DNA of 54,424 nucleotides from DAINRZ01 sp964634885 (GCA_964634885.1 CAZWLN010000030.1:1-54424); one strand, 5' to 3'. Shown: positions 34,581-43,260, numbered from the stretch's first letter. Notes: generated by a model from the letters alone, not told the origin. Translations and numbers: made by a program.

Positions 34581-36611
34581 TCATTTAACTTCCGTGCTGT
34601 TGAATTCCATGTTCTTTACCTTGTTTCGCAGCTCTTTTTCAATGGCCTCTACCGCTTTACCGAAGGTGCAGTGGTTAATCACTTCGGAACCAATCATCAC
34701 GCTTGGGCCTTTGTCGCACTGCTCGGCACAGAAACTGGCCTTGATATTAACCATATCCCTCAGTTTGTTATCCTCGACATATTGCATTAATTTCTTGAGA
34801 ATTGTCTGGGAACCCTTGATGAAGCAGCTTGTGCCGAGGCATACATTAATTGAGAGTGTGTCGGTTTTCCCATCGATGAGTGTCATGGCTTCCTGTTCGA
34901 TGCGTTTACGTTTGCAGTATTGTGTGTGGAGCAGGCGGTGTGCTTTGTGGCCGCCGACTTCACCGAGGTTTTCTTCATAGAGCTTGGTGATGTATGGGTT
35001 TTCCTGCGATTTGTGCAATTGAGTGGTTTTGTCGCAGGTGTAAATGCCGTTCCTTCTCAGTTCTTTTACTTCGTCGTTGTAATAGGCGGGCTGTCCTGCT
35101 CCGCTGATGCAACCACCCGGGCAAGCCATGACTTCGATGAGGTCATACTGGGACTTGCCCTGGCGGATGTCGTTCAATACCTGTTTGGCGTTGATCAGGC
35201 TGTGGATTATTGCTATTCTTAAAACGGTGCCGTCAATTTTGATCTCTGCCTCGCGGAAGCCGTCGTTACCACGGACTTCATTGAACTCTACAAAATCGAG
35301 CTTTTTATTCTTTAACTTTTCATATCCGAATCTTAATACTGCTTCAGTTACACCGCCGCTTGTCCCGAAAATGATGCCTGCCCCGGTTTTGAAACCAAGG
35401 GGAATGTCGAGCGACTCGGGTGTGAGGTCGTTGAACCTGATGCCGGCCTGCTTGATCATGCTTGCCAGTTCCTGTGTCGTAAGCACATAGTCCACGTCCC
35501 TGAAGCCGTTCTCCGAGAATTCTGGCCTGGAGGCTTCATATTTCTTTGCGGTACAGGGCATTATCGATACTACCACGAGGTCTTCCCTCCTGATGCCGAA
35601 TTCTTCGGGAAGAATGTCTTTCGCTACGGAACCGAACATCTGCTGAGGCGATTTGCATGAGGACAGGTTGTCGATGAGGTCGGGGTAATACTGTTCTACG
35701 TATTTGACCCATCCCGGGCAGCAGGAAGTAAGCTGTGGAAGGTTCTTCCCGCTTTCCTTGCGGCGCAGGAATTCCGTTGCTTCTTCGATGACGGTGAGGT
35801 CTGCGGTAAAACCTGTGTCATAGACTTTGTAGAATCCCAGCATCCTGAGGGCGGCGACAATTTGCCCTGTAGTAATTGTTCCGGCGGGTATGCCGAACAT
35901 CTCACCGATGGCAACACGTACTGCCGGGGCAATCTGTGCCACAACCTTCTTCTGGGGATTGTCAATCTCTTTCCAGACTGCCTCTGTCTGGTACTGGGGC
36001 ATAATTGCGCCGGTGGGGCATACCCTGGCGCACTGTCCGCAGTTGACGCAGTCAACCTGTGCAAGGCCTTTTTTGAAGGCGGGCTGAACGGAAACGTTTG
36101 AGCCGCGGTTAATGAAGTCAATGGCCCCGATGCCCTGTATTTCATTGCAAGCCCTGACACAATCGCCGCAAAGTATGCATTTATTCGGGTCCCTCACAAG
36201 TGAAGGCGAGGAGTAATCCAATTCCTGCTTTCTTTCGGATTTTTTGAAGTTTATCTTTGTAACACCAAGAGTATGGGCTATACTTTGCAGTTTGCAGGAA
36301 GAATTCTTTGCACACGTCGGGCAATTGTGGTCATAGCTTGCTAATAATAATTCAACGGAAATTTTCCTGATTTCCCTGATTTGTTTTGTATTGGTCCTGA
36401 CGACCATGTTCTCTTCGGGTTTGATGGAACAGGAAGCCATTATGCCCCTGTTCTCGATCTCCACTAAGCAGAGGCGGCAGGCGCCGTAAATGCTCAGGTC
36501 GGAATGATAGCAAAAAGTGGGAATCTCTATGTTTGCTTTCCTGATTACCTCGAGAAGGTTCTTTTCGTTTTCGAAACTGACTTTCCGGCCATCTATTGTC
36601 ATCTTTTTCAT
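34581..36611 (-). CDS. hydA: [FeFe]-hydrogenase catalytic subunit HydA (trimeric, bifurcating type)
   Basis: 676 aa. N-terminal [2Fe-2S] (C34, C45, C48, C61), a His/Cys [4Fe-4S] segment (HNCPTC...C, 95-106), two ferredoxin clusters (C145/148/151/155 and C188/191/194/198), then the H-cluster domain with L1 TSCCPGW (297-298), L2 MPCTAKKYE (353) and L3 ACPGGC (497, 501). The C-terminal ~90 residues are a thioredoxin-like [2Fe-2S] domain (C591-x4-C596...C628-x3-C632), as in Thermotoga HydA. With HydB and HydC it should form the NAD- and ferredoxin-dependent group A3 enzyme. The usual His ligand four residues before the first Cys is Tyr93 here, with His95 two before it. The HydEFG maturases needed for the H-cluster are not in this window. 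Confidence 0.96.
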   Translation of the reverse strand: MKKMTIDGRKVSFENEKNLLEVIRKANIEIPTFCYHSDLSIYGACRLCLVEIENRGIMASCSIKPEENMVVRTNTKQIREIRKISVELLLASYDHNCPTCAKNSSCKLQSIAHTLGVTKINFKKSERKQELDYSSPSLVRDPNKCILCGDCVRACNEIQGIGAIDFINRGSNVSVQPAFKKGLAQVDCVNCGQCARVCPTGAIMPQYQTEAVWKEIDNPQKKVVAQIAPAVRVAIGEMFGIPAGTITTGQIVAALRMLGFYKVYDTGFTADLTVIEEATEFLRRKESGKNLPQLTSCCPGWVKYVEQYYPDLIDNLSSCKSPQQMFGSVAKDILPEEFGIRREDLVVVSIMPCTAKKYEASRPEFSENGFRDVDYVLTTQELASMIKQAGIRFNDLTPESLDIPLGFKTGAGIIFGTSGGVTEAVLRFGYEKLKNKKLDFVEFNEVRGNDGFREAEIKIDGTVLRIAIIHSLINAKQVLNDIRQGKSQYDLIEVMACPGGCISGAGQPAYYNDEVKELRRNGIYTCDKTTQLHKSQENPYITKLYEENLGEVGGHKAHRLLHTQYCKRKRIEQEAMTLIDGKTDTLSINVCLGTSCFIKGSQTILKKLMQYVEDNKLRDMVNIKASFCAEQCDKGPSVMIGSEVINHCTFGKAVEAIEKELRNKVKNMEFNSTEVK

Positions 36612-36655
36612 AATTCACTCAATATTTAATTAATACTAATTAATAAGTTTATAAA

Positions 36656-38560
36656 TTAATTAACTCCGTATATCGCACCGAGTTTGCAGGCCTGTTTGCA
36701 GGAACCGCATTTAATGCATTTGTCCGGGTCAATCACATGCGCCTGTTTACGTTCGCCGGTGATTGCACCAACGGGGCAGGCTTTGAGGCACAAACCGCAG
36801 CCCTTACAGCTGTCCGGGTCGATCTCCGGTGTCATCAGCGCTGAACATTGCTTTGCCGGGCAGCGTTTCTGCTGAATATGAGCATAATACTCGTCGCGGA
36901 AGTATTTGAGGGTGGAAAGCACCGGATTGGGTGCTGTCTTGCCCAGGCCGCATAAGGAGCCTATCTTGACAGCCTTTGCTAAAGACTCCAGTTGTTCCAG
37001 TGTCTCCATTGTAGCCCTGCCTTCGATGATGTCGTCGAGCATTGCCAGCATCTGTTTTGTTCCCTCGCGGCAGAGTACACATTTTCCGCATGACTCGTTC
37101 TGTGTGAACTGCATGAAATAGCGTGCAATCTTTACCATACATGTATTCTTGTTCATTACCACTAAGCCGCCTGAGCCTACCATGGCGCCGATGGAGAGCA
37201 GGGAGTCGAAGTCGAGGGGCAGGTCGAGGTGCTCTTCCGTAAGGCAGCCGCCTGAAGGCCCGCCGATCTGTACTGCCTTGAAGCAATCATTCGTCAGTTT
37301 ACCTGTTTCAGTAATTACGCCGCCGCCTATGTTCAGGACAATTTCTCTCAGGGTTGTACCGAAGGGCACTTCAATCAGGCCGGTGTTCTGTACGTGGCCG
37401 GTAAGTGCAAATGTCTTTGTACCCGGTGATTTTTCGGTGCCGTTTTGGCGGTATTTGGCTTCGCCGTTCCTTACGATGTAGGGAAGGGAGGCAAGTGTCT
37501 CAACGTTGTTGATGACTGTGGGTTTGCCGAAGAGGCCCGACTGTGCCGGGAAAGGAGGCTTGGGCATCGGTAGTCCGCGTTTTCCTTCGATGGAGCTTAT
37601 CAGGGCTGTTTCTTCGCCGCAAACAAAAGCGCCGGCGCCTTCCATTACGTTAATAGTGAAATTGAGTCCTGAGCCGAATATGTTTTCTCCGAGGATGCCT
37701 GCTTCCATTGCGTCTTCCACAGCTTTGCGTATTCTCCTGACGGCAAAGGGATATTCTGTACGGACATAGACATAGCCTTCGTCGGCGCCTATGGCACGGG
37801 CTGCGATCATCATTCCTTCTATGACGGCGTGCGGATTGCCTTCCATTACGCTTCTGTCCATGAAAGCTCCGGGATCGCCCTCGTCACCGTTACAGATCAC
37901 ATACTTTTTCGGGCCGGGCTGTACTCTTGTCAGATCCCATTTCTTGCCTGTGGGGAAGCCGCCGCCGCCGCGTCCCCTGAGTCCTGAGTTCAAAATGAGG
38001 CGGCAAATATCTTCGTCGGTCATGTATTTATATACTTTTTCTGCTGCCTGGTAGCCGTCGAGATAGATATACTCGTCGATGTCGCCGGGATTGACATAGC
38101 CGCACTCACCGAGGACGATGCGGTTCTGTTTGTTGTAAAAGGTGATCTCATGATGGCCTTTGCAGCGCTGTCCGCTTCTCTTGTCGCGGTAGATCAGCCT
38201 TTCGATTACCTTTTTGTTAACTATTGTTTCTTCCACTATTTCAGGAACATCCGAGGGCTTTACCATCATATAGAGGATGCCGTCGGGGTCGATGTTGACG
38301 AGAGGCCCCATCTGGCAGAATCCCTGGCAGCCGCTTTCGGAAATCAGCACATTGCCGGGTTCAATTTCTTCTTTCTTAAGGTCAACAATTACATTGATTC
38401 CTTTTTCGGCAATATATTTTTTCAGTTCTTCGAATACTTTAAGCGAGCCGTTGGCCACACATCCGGTACCGGCGCAGATAGTAATGCGCCTTTCAATCAG
38501 CTCTTTCCTTTTGCCGTAGGTTTCTTTGATATCCTCCAGTTCGATTACATTATTCTGCAT
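36656..38560 (-). CDS. hydB: NADH-binding flavoprotein subunit HydB (NuoF-like)
   Basis: 634-aa diaphorase subunit. N-terminal thioredoxin-like [2Fe-2S] (C29-x4-C34...C78-x3-C82); NuoF core with the FMN/NADH loops GLRGRGGGGFPTGKKW (193-208) and NGDEGDPGAF (224-233); [4Fe-4S] C491xxC494xxC497...C537; and a C-terminal two-cluster ferredoxin domain (C585/588/591/595 and C615/618/621/625). This extended form is diagnostic for HydB of bifurcating hydrogenases and related NADH-linked enzymes, where the flavin is thought to split electrons between NAD and ferredoxin. The start overlaps hydC by 11 nt and has GGAGG 6 nt upstream. hydA follows after 44 nt. Confidence 0.96.
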   Translation of the reverse strand: MQNNVIELEDIKETYGKRKELIERRITICAGTGCVANGSLKVFEELKKYIAEKGINVIVDLKKEEIEPGNVLISESGCQGFCQMGPLVNIDPDGILYMMVKPSDVPEIVEETIVNKKVIERLIYRDKRSGQRCKGHHEITFYNKQNRIVLGECGYVNPGDIDEYIYLDGYQAAEKVYKYMTDEDICRLILNSGLRGRGGGGFPTGKKWDLTRVQPGPKKYVICNGDEGDPGAFMDRSVMEGNPHAVIEGMMIAARAIGADEGYVYVRTEYPFAVRRIRKAVEDAMEAGILGENIFGSGLNFTINVMEGAGAFVCGEETALISSIEGKRGLPMPKPPFPAQSGLFGKPTVINNVETLASLPYIVRNGEAKYRQNGTEKSPGTKTFALTGHVQNTGLIEVPFGTTLREIVLNIGGGVITETGKLTNDCFKAVQIGGPSGGCLTEEHLDLPLDFDSLLSIGAMVGSGGLVVMNKNTCMVKIARYFMQFTQNESCGKCVLCREGTKQMLAMLDDIIEGRATMETLEQLESLAKAVKIGSLCGLGKTAPNPVLSTLKYFRDEYYAHIQQKRCPAKQCSALMTPEIDPDSCKGCGLCLKACPVGAITGERKQAHVIDPDKCIKCGSCKQACKLGAIYGVN

Positions 38561-39074
38561 GGCAAACCTCCGTTTCTTTCTCGATTATTTCATCAATTAC
38601 TTTAGCTGCTTTTTCGGGATTCATCATTGAATGGACCTCTTCGTTAACGACGACGACCGGGGCAAGGCCGCAGGCTCCCAGGCAGGAGACGGTCTCGAGC
38701 GTGAACATCATGTCGTCCGTAGTTTGTTTCTTCTCTGTCAGGCTAAGTTTTTTACGTATCTCTTCAATGATCGGAATTGAGTTCTTTACGTGGCAGGCAG
38801 TGCCGTCACATACTTTGATGATGTATTTGCCTTTTGGTTCGAGTGCGAAATGAGTGAAGAATGTAGCGACACCATACACTCTTGCGGGTGAGATGTCGAG
38901 AGAAGAGGCTGTAAAAGTCAGTATCTCTTCGGGGAGGTATCTGTACTCTTCCTGTATTGCCTGCAATATCGGGATGAGTTTCGAGCTGTCGTAGGAATAT
39001 TTAGACAGGATCTCGCATACCTTTTCGAATTTCCTTACCATGCCGGTCGATGGCCTGTCCTGCATATCGTTCAT
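38550..39074 (-). CDS. hydC: Thioredoxin-like [2Fe-2S] subunit HydC (NuoE-like)
   Basis: 174-aa NuoE-type ferredoxin: helical N-terminal part (FEKVCEILSKY...LQAIQEEYRYLP), RVYGVATFFTHFAL, then the cluster ligands C89-x4-C94 (CDGTAC) and C131-x3-C135 (CLGAC). It would relay electrons between the flavin of HydB and the other clusters. The start codon overlaps the rex stop (ATGA), and its 3' end overlaps hydB by 11 nt, so stoichiometric coupled translation is likely. The lack of a flavin domain and the immediate hydB neighbour exclude a stand-alone ferredoxin. Confidence 0.96.
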   Translation of the reverse strand: MNDMQDRPSTGMVRKFEKVCEILSKYSYDSSKLIPILQAIQEEYRYLPEEILTFTASSLDISPARVYGVATFFTHFALEPKGKYIIKVCDGTACHVKNSIPIIEEIRKKLSLTEKKQTTDDMMFTLETVSCLGACGLAPVVVVNEEVHSMMNPEKAAKVIDEIIEKETEVCHAE

Positions 39075-39730
39075 ACTTGTGTTCCTTTAATATTGTTATG
39101 CTGAATATAATTAGATAATTTATTGATCATCACAGCTATTTCTGCTGACAATTGTGCGTTGACAACAACGATGTCACCCGGAGTTTTCAGTTGTACCGGT
39201 GCGAAGCTCCAAATGCCCCTGATTCCTCCTTCGATCATGGTGTCGGCAACCTTCTGGGCACTGTCTGCCGGTACAGTCAGGACGCCGATGTGTATGTGCA
39301 TCCTTCTTGCCAGGTCGCTCATCTTTTCGACGGGCAATACCATCACACCGTTGATTTTCTTTCCGATGACAGCAGGATTGCTGTCGAAGGCAGCTACAAA
39401 TTTCAGTCCGTAGTTCATGAAACCGTCGTAGGACAAAAGAGTAGAACCGAGTTTGCCGGCTCCGGCAAGGAATGCGCTGTTGGGATTGTCCCATCCGAGA
39501 GTTTTTTCGAGGGCGTCTTTCAGTTCCTCAACTTTCCAGCCGGTCTTGGGCTTGCCGGTAAGGCTTGTGTACTGAAGGTCCTTTCGTACTAATACCGGAT
39601 CGATGGCGAGGTGCTCTGATATTTGCGTACTGGAAATCATCCTGCTGCCTTCGCTGTTGTAGTTCTGCAGAAAAGAATGATACTGGACGAGCCTCTTCAG
39701 TGTCGGTACCGGTATTGACTTGATTTCCAT
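39071..39730 (-). CDS. rex: Redox-sensing transcriptional repressor Rex
   Basis: 219-aa Rex: N-terminal winged helix (STQISEHLAIDPVLVRKDLQYTS, then GKPKTGWKVEEL) and a Rossmann domain with GAGKLGSTLLSYDGF, followed by AFDSNPAVIGKKINGV and a C-terminal domain-swap helix. Rex binds DNA when NAD+ is high and releases it when NADH rises, so it would induce the hydrogenase when reducing power accumulates. The frame is open to 39838, but the ATG at 39730 is chosen: AGGG is 8 nt upstream, the protein starts MEIKSIPVPTLKRL like its family, and the extension would run back over the promoter. First gene of the rex-hydCBA-hydS-phosphatase operon. Confidence 0.95.
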   Translation of the reverse strand: MEIKSIPVPTLKRLVQYHSFLQNYNSEGSRMISSTQISEHLAIDPVLVRKDLQYTSLTGKPKTGWKVEELKDALEKTLGWDNPNSAFLAGAGKLGSTLLSYDGFMNYGLKFVAAFDSNPAVIGKKINGVMVLPVEKMSDLARRMHIHIGVLTVPADSAQKVADTMIEGGIRGIWSFAPVQLKTPGDIVVVNAQLSAEIAVMINKLSNYIQHNNIKGTQV

Positions 39731-39769
39731 TCGCATTTCCCTGTTTATTAATTTCAACCACTTACTTTT

Positions 39770-39820
39770 TATATCGCTATTTTTATATCGATATATTTTT
39801 ATCGATACAAAAATATCGAA
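39770..39820 (-). promoter_or_regulatory. Cluster of TATCG boxes at the rex promoter, candidate operator
   Basis: Four TATCG-containing words at about 14-nt spacing (near 39771, 39785, 39800, 39813), including the palindromes ATATCGATAT (39785-39794) and TATCGATA (39800-39807). A TATTTTT...AAAAATA dyad with an 8-nt spacer is centred on the latter. The cluster covers the -7 box and the start of the transcript. This is where an autoregulator such as Rex would bind, but it does not match the classical TTGTGA-n6-TCACAA Rex site, so the owner is inferred. Confidence 0.4.
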
Positions 39821-39838
39821 TAAAACAATACAAAGCAA
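39808..39838 (-). promoter_or_regulatory. Promoter of the rex-hydCBA-hydS operon
   Basis: On the minus strand TTG (39838-39836), 20 nt, then TATTTTTG (39815-39808). This fits the Bacteroidota primary-sigma consensus TTG-N19-21-TAnnTTTG in both boxes and spacing. Predicted transcription start is near 39800, giving a ~70-nt leader to the rex ATG. Confidence 0.6.
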
Positions 39839-39920
39839 GAAAAATTTTAAATATTTTTTAAATACTTGTAATTATAGATATTTAGATATAATAATCTGGC
39901 TCTTCGCTATTTAGTTTGGG

Positions 39921-40072
39921 TTAAACCCGGATTGTGCATTAGATAACCCAAAACGCGGAAAATCCAACCACCCCCTGCCCCTTCCTTATCAAAGGAGGGG
40001 GAAATCGTTAAATTGCTATATATCAATTAATAATGTGATATTTACATCTCCTAACGCATTATCCGGGTTAAA
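39921..40072. mobile_element. MITE-like element with 22-bp imperfect terminal inverted repeats
   Basis: Ends 39921-39942 and 40051-40072 are inverted repeats matching at 18 of 22 positions (core AACCCGGAT...GC.TTAG). The 152-bp interior has no ORF but includes a C-rich/G-rich hairpin (CCCCTTCCTT...AAAGGAGGGG, about 39978-40000). No target-site duplication is evident. Probably a non-autonomous element; no matching transposase is in the window. Confidence 0.6.
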
Positions 40073-40148
40073 AAGAGTCTGTCATTGAGAAAATGGGGAT
40101 TATCAGCAATAGGCGACTTACAATAATACAGTAATAATGCGCCATTAC

Positions 40149-40244
40149 ACACCCCCCCGGCCCCCTCTTGCCAGAGGGGAAGCGCTGTGTCAGGTCTTAA
40201 CCCATCTAAAAAGAGGGGTGGCTGCGTCAGCAGCCTGGGTGTGT
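40149..40244. mobile_element. Short palindromic element with ACACACCC / GGGTGTGT ends
   Basis: 96 bp bounded by an inverted ACACACCC...GGGTGTGT. Inside are CCCCTCTTGCCAGAGGGG (a hairpin with a short loop) and an AGAGGGGTGGCTGCGTCAGC segment, a repeat wording I associate with Bacteroidota-like genomes. Non-coding. It lies between the 152-bp element and the right copy of the inverted element, making this gap a nest of repeats. Confidence 0.55.
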
Positions 40245-40251
40245 CCATTGA

Positions 40252-40640
40252 GATTTGGAAAATAAATGGCACACATAAATTTTTTGGGGATTAAGAAGGA
40301 AGTAAATGTTGAATTGAATAGCCAGGATTATTTACTTGTGTTGAAATATGAAGGAATCTATATGCTTCTCTTCCTTGAAAAGATATAGAATTCTATGTAC
40401 TGAGACACTCAATAATCATTGAGCCATTCGCATTATGTTTTTGCAGATATACAACCCCTAAGGGGGTTGGCAGAGACTTAAGGTACCTATTGTTACAGAT
40501 ATACAACCCCTAATGGGGTTGGAGAAGACTATCTGTTCTCAGAACTCCACAGGAGTTCAACATCTGTAGATAATATCTTATTACAGACAGGGTTAGCTCG
40601 TGGCATTGAAAATAATAAATTTAACTCTTCTCCCCAAATT
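40252..40640 (+). repeat. Inverted interspersed element, right copy (three hairpins plus 40-codon ORF)
   Basis: Inverted partner of 16886-17265. Hairpins: CAACCCC-TAAG-GGGGTTG (40452-40469), CAACCCC-TAAT-GGGGTTG (40504-40521) and GAACTCC-ACA-GGAGTTC (40542-40558). Spacing is 34 and 20 nt, against 34 and 20 in the left copy. Stems are identical in both copies; the loops differ at every one of the three sites. The copy ends at CCCAAATT, as on the left. Confidence 0.85.
40266..40388 (+). CDS. 40-aa ORF of the inverted element (tentative)
   Basis: MAHINFLGIKKEVNVELNSQ... ending LEKI and a TAG just before the hairpin region. Over 40 codons it aligns to the left copy without gaps. I count six synonymous codon differences and mostly conservative replacements (Gly/Ala, Phe/Tyr twice, Val/Met), suggesting past selection on the peptide. 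No Shine-Dalgarno, no known family, no hydrophobic segment long enough for membrane insertion. It could equally be fortuitous. Confidence 0.25.
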   Translation: MAHINFLGIKKEVNVELNSQDYLLVLKYEGIYMLLFLEKI

Positions 40641-40654
40641 GATCATCTTACCCC

Positions 40655-40681
40655 AAAAAAAAAGGCGAACCCTGTCCGCCT
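40655..40681 (-). terminator. Intrinsic terminator of the 788-aa T9SS protein gene
   Basis: Minus strand: AGGCGGAC pairs with GTTCGCCT (one G-U) around an AGG loop, followed by at least eight Us. 37 nt beyond the stop at 40718. Confidence 0.85.
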
Positions 40682-40717
40682 CTATAAATGCAATATGCAA
40701 AAATATTAATCAGTAAA

Positions 40718-43084
40718 TTACCTGACTATCATCAGTTTCTTCGTTACAGTCTCGATGGGTGTTTTAAGCATGATGAGATAGACGCCCGAAGCCAGGTCGC
40801 CGTCCGGTAGTGTAATTTCCTTTTCAGTATTGCCCTCAGTGGCAATCCAGGATTGTTCGTACAGTTTTGTGCCGGACAATGACCATACGGAAAAGTCCTG
40901 GCTGCCGGCCGTCCCGCATTCGAGTGCAGCTGAGACAGTACCGTCCAACGGATTGTGCTTCACATTCAGTTGCGGCGGTGTGTACCACTGAATCCTCATC
41001 AGCCTGGAATTGCAGAAATCTTTAATCTGGAGGCTGCCGTCATGCCGGTATATGGTTGTCAGTGTGTCTTCCCATTCGAAACCCGAAATGATCAACGGTG
41101 TAGTATCTTTTATGCCGATGTAAACGGTGCCGCAGATGTCAAACAGCTTCTGGCGGCGGTAATTGAATTTCACAGGGCCGCCTTCGATTGTAAGTATTCG
41201 TTCGCCGCCGGTCTCGACTTCCGTGATGCCGGGCTGGTCTTTGTCCGGCAGGAAGGCAAGAGCGTCGAAACGAATTTCAATCTTATACTTCGAAGTGAAG
41301 GAAAGAGAGTCCTGGCTTACCAGCGCTGCCGTAACAGGAAGGCAAAAGTCTTTCTGCCCCAGTTCGCCGATTGTGTCAACGGTCCATACGTGTAAATCCT
41401 TGGTGAGGCCTACGCTGTGGATTGGTATGGCGAAGCGGCCCGGGCAGGGTAAACCGATCTGAACCACGATGGTGTCGAGGAATTCCCTTACTTCAACCGG
41501 AAAATAGCCCATCGTTACCTGGAACTCAGCCCCGGGAGCGAGATTGAGTGGGAACTGCGGTTTCCCGGTAAGGCGGAACGTATTGCCGGTGAGGCCCATA
41601 ATATACACAGAATCGATGGTAATATCGAAGACGGAGTTATTCTTATAGCCAATAGATTTTGAGTCGATGCCGCCGATGGCTAATGGTTCGAATTCAGCAT
41701 CGCCGAGGTTGGTGAATTTAGTATCGAGAATTTGCAGGTCGATGTCGGACGAGTCGATGAACCCGTCTTTGTATGTAATTACGGCGTGGTAGCGTCCGGC
41801 CATGGCAGGGGTAGCGTCAGGAATGGCAGGGTTCTGCGCTGTAGAGGAGAACCCGTCGGGGCCTGTCCACTGGAAACCAACGGCGTCGATGCTGCTGCAT
41901 TGAAGGAAAATACTGTCGCCGCGGCACACCGGTGTATTGACATTCATAATGATTTTATTCTTTGTTGTCTGGATATAGCTTGGTAAGCCATACTGGCAGA
42001 TGCCGGGGCTAAGGTTGATGGCGTTGTTGAGATAATCGCTGTTGGCGCCGATTTCGTTCGGTTTATTGATTACTCCGATGTAGTTGGACATATACTGGGC
42101 AACGTAGATCTTGTCGTTCGGCCCTCTCTGGATTGCCCCGAATGTATAATCGGGCTTTTCGAAGATGACAACCTCCGAGTTTAATACGGCTGTTTCATTG
42201 CCTGCAAGGAGATTGAACTGGGATATCGATGATTTGGAATTCTGCCAGGTGAAATTCGTGGCGAAAAGCTTGGTACCGTCGGAGGAAAACTCCAGCCCAT
42301 AGGCAATATAGGTGTTTTCTTTGACAAGCGAAACAGGATTTGATAATACACCAGTATTGTTGTCGAAATCCAGTACCTGGATGAGTGAGTCGTAAGCGAT
42401 GGCTATTTTGTTGCCGTGAGGTGAAGCCTTGAGGCAGCCGATGGTGTTGTCGAGGGAATCGCCCATGTGATAGGCTCCCCGGCGGGATATTACCGAATCC
42501 ATGATTCCTTCGTGTGTCAGGAGGTAACATTTAAATGCATTGCCGCGCCATTCATGGGTGATGATCCAAATGTCGATCTCGTTTGCATGGCGTACGGCAG
42601 TAATCTTTTCAGTAGTAGGGGTGTAAACAAGTATGTTCTTCTCAGTTACTTCACCGAGGCCGTTTTCCTTTTCCATATCGACAACTGAGTACCTCAGGCC
42701 GTTTGGTTCTCCGTGCTTGTCCACGGTAAAGACGAAATACTCGAAGTTATTGCCGGGCCTCGGGACTATCAGGGCTGTCTGTGTTGCGCTGGTATGTCCT
42801 TTCAGGCTGTCGCCGTTTTTCATTACCTGATGATTGGCGTTGTACAGCTCTGTTCCGTTGGTGTAAAACAGCAGCTTCCCGTACCTGTCCGATACGGAAG
42901 AACAGCCTTCGAGGGCATAGAACTTAGCGTCGTGCAGCGGTTCTGGAGTAACTCCCTTAAAAGTCAGGCCGCAGTTCTTACCGAAATACCAGTTGTTAAA
43001 TTCTCTTTGTGCCGTTGCACTTCCTGTTGCGAGCAGAAACAGGAAGATGATCAGTGTTTTCCTTGCCATCTTTTTTAATTCCAT
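40718..43084 (-). CDS. T9SS-exported propeller/Ig-like surface protein
   Basis: 788-aa secreted protein. Signal peptide about 1-26 (IIFLFLLATGSATAQ), then NNWYFGKNCGLTFKG, an opening typical of large Bacteroidota extracellular propeller proteins. Propeller-like strands run to ~370 (GKLLFYTNGTELYNANHQVM; LEFSSDGTKLFATNF). An Ig/PKD-like domain follows (SIDAVGFQWTGPDGFSSTAQNP...AGRYHAVITYKDG), an ASH-type sandwich (about 455-560), a further beta region and a T9SS sorting domain (LASGVYLIMLKTPIETVTKKLMIVR). Either ATG at 43084 or the one five codons in is possible. Binding or scaffold role inferred; no active site. Single gene with its own terminator. Confidence 0.85.
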   Translation of the reverse strand: MELKKMARKTLIIFLFLLATGSATAQREFNNWYFGKNCGLTFKGVTPEPLHDAKFYALEGCSSVSDRYGKLLFYTNGTELYNANHQVMKNGDSLKGHTSATQTALIVPRPGNNFEYFVFTVDKHGEPNGLRYSVVDMEKENGLGEVTEKNILVYTPTTEKITAVRHANEIDIWIITHEWRGNAFKCYLLTHEGIMDSVISRRGAYHMGDSLDNTIGCLKASPHGNKIAIAYDSLIQVLDFDNNTGVLSNPVSLVKENTYIAYGLEFSSDGTKLFATNFTWQNSKSSISQFNLLAGNETAVLNSEVVIFEKPDYTFGAIQRGPNDKIYVAQYMSNYIGVINKPNEIGANSDYLNNAINLSPGICQYGLPSYIQTTKNKIIMNVNTPVCRGDSIFLQCSSIDAVGFQWTGPDGFSSTAQNPAIPDATPAMAGRYHAVITYKDGFIDSSDIDLQILDTKFTNLGDAEFEPLAIGGIDSKSIGYKNNSVFDITIDSVYIMGLTGNTFRLTGKPQFPLNLAPGAEFQVTMGYFPVEVREFLDTIVVQIGLPCPGRFAIPIHSVGLTKDLHVWTVDTIGELGQKDFCLPVTAALVSQDSLSFTSKYKIEIRFDALAFLPDKDQPGITEVETGGERILTIEGGPVKFNYRRQKLFDICGTVYIGIKDTTPLIISGFEWEDTLTTIYRHDGSLQIKDFCNSRLMRIQWYTPPQLNVKHNPLDGTVSAALECGTAGSQDFSVWSLSGTKLYEQSWIATEGNTEKEITLPDGDLASGVYLIMLKTPIETVTKKLMIVR

Positions 43085-43260
43085 CTATTTTATTATTATT
43101 AATTATCATTTTTTACATATTCAAAAAACGAAAATTAGCAATTAAAAAATTGATAGCCAAAGAATGAACCCGGAATATTAAAATATTTTCATAAATATAC
43201 TGAAAAAAATTTAAGTATAGTATTTCATTATTCGGGACTGCTGCCGTCTGTGCAATTCAA

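Noticed and set aside
34219..34980. 253-codon plus-strand frame over the hydS-hydA junction
   Set aside because: Antisense to two clearly identified hydrogenase genes and their gap; no domain or start signal.
39731..39838. N-terminal extension of Rex to 39838
   Set aside because: Adds 36 non-conserved residues, covers the promoter and TATCG boxes, and a better start with AGGG exists at 39730.
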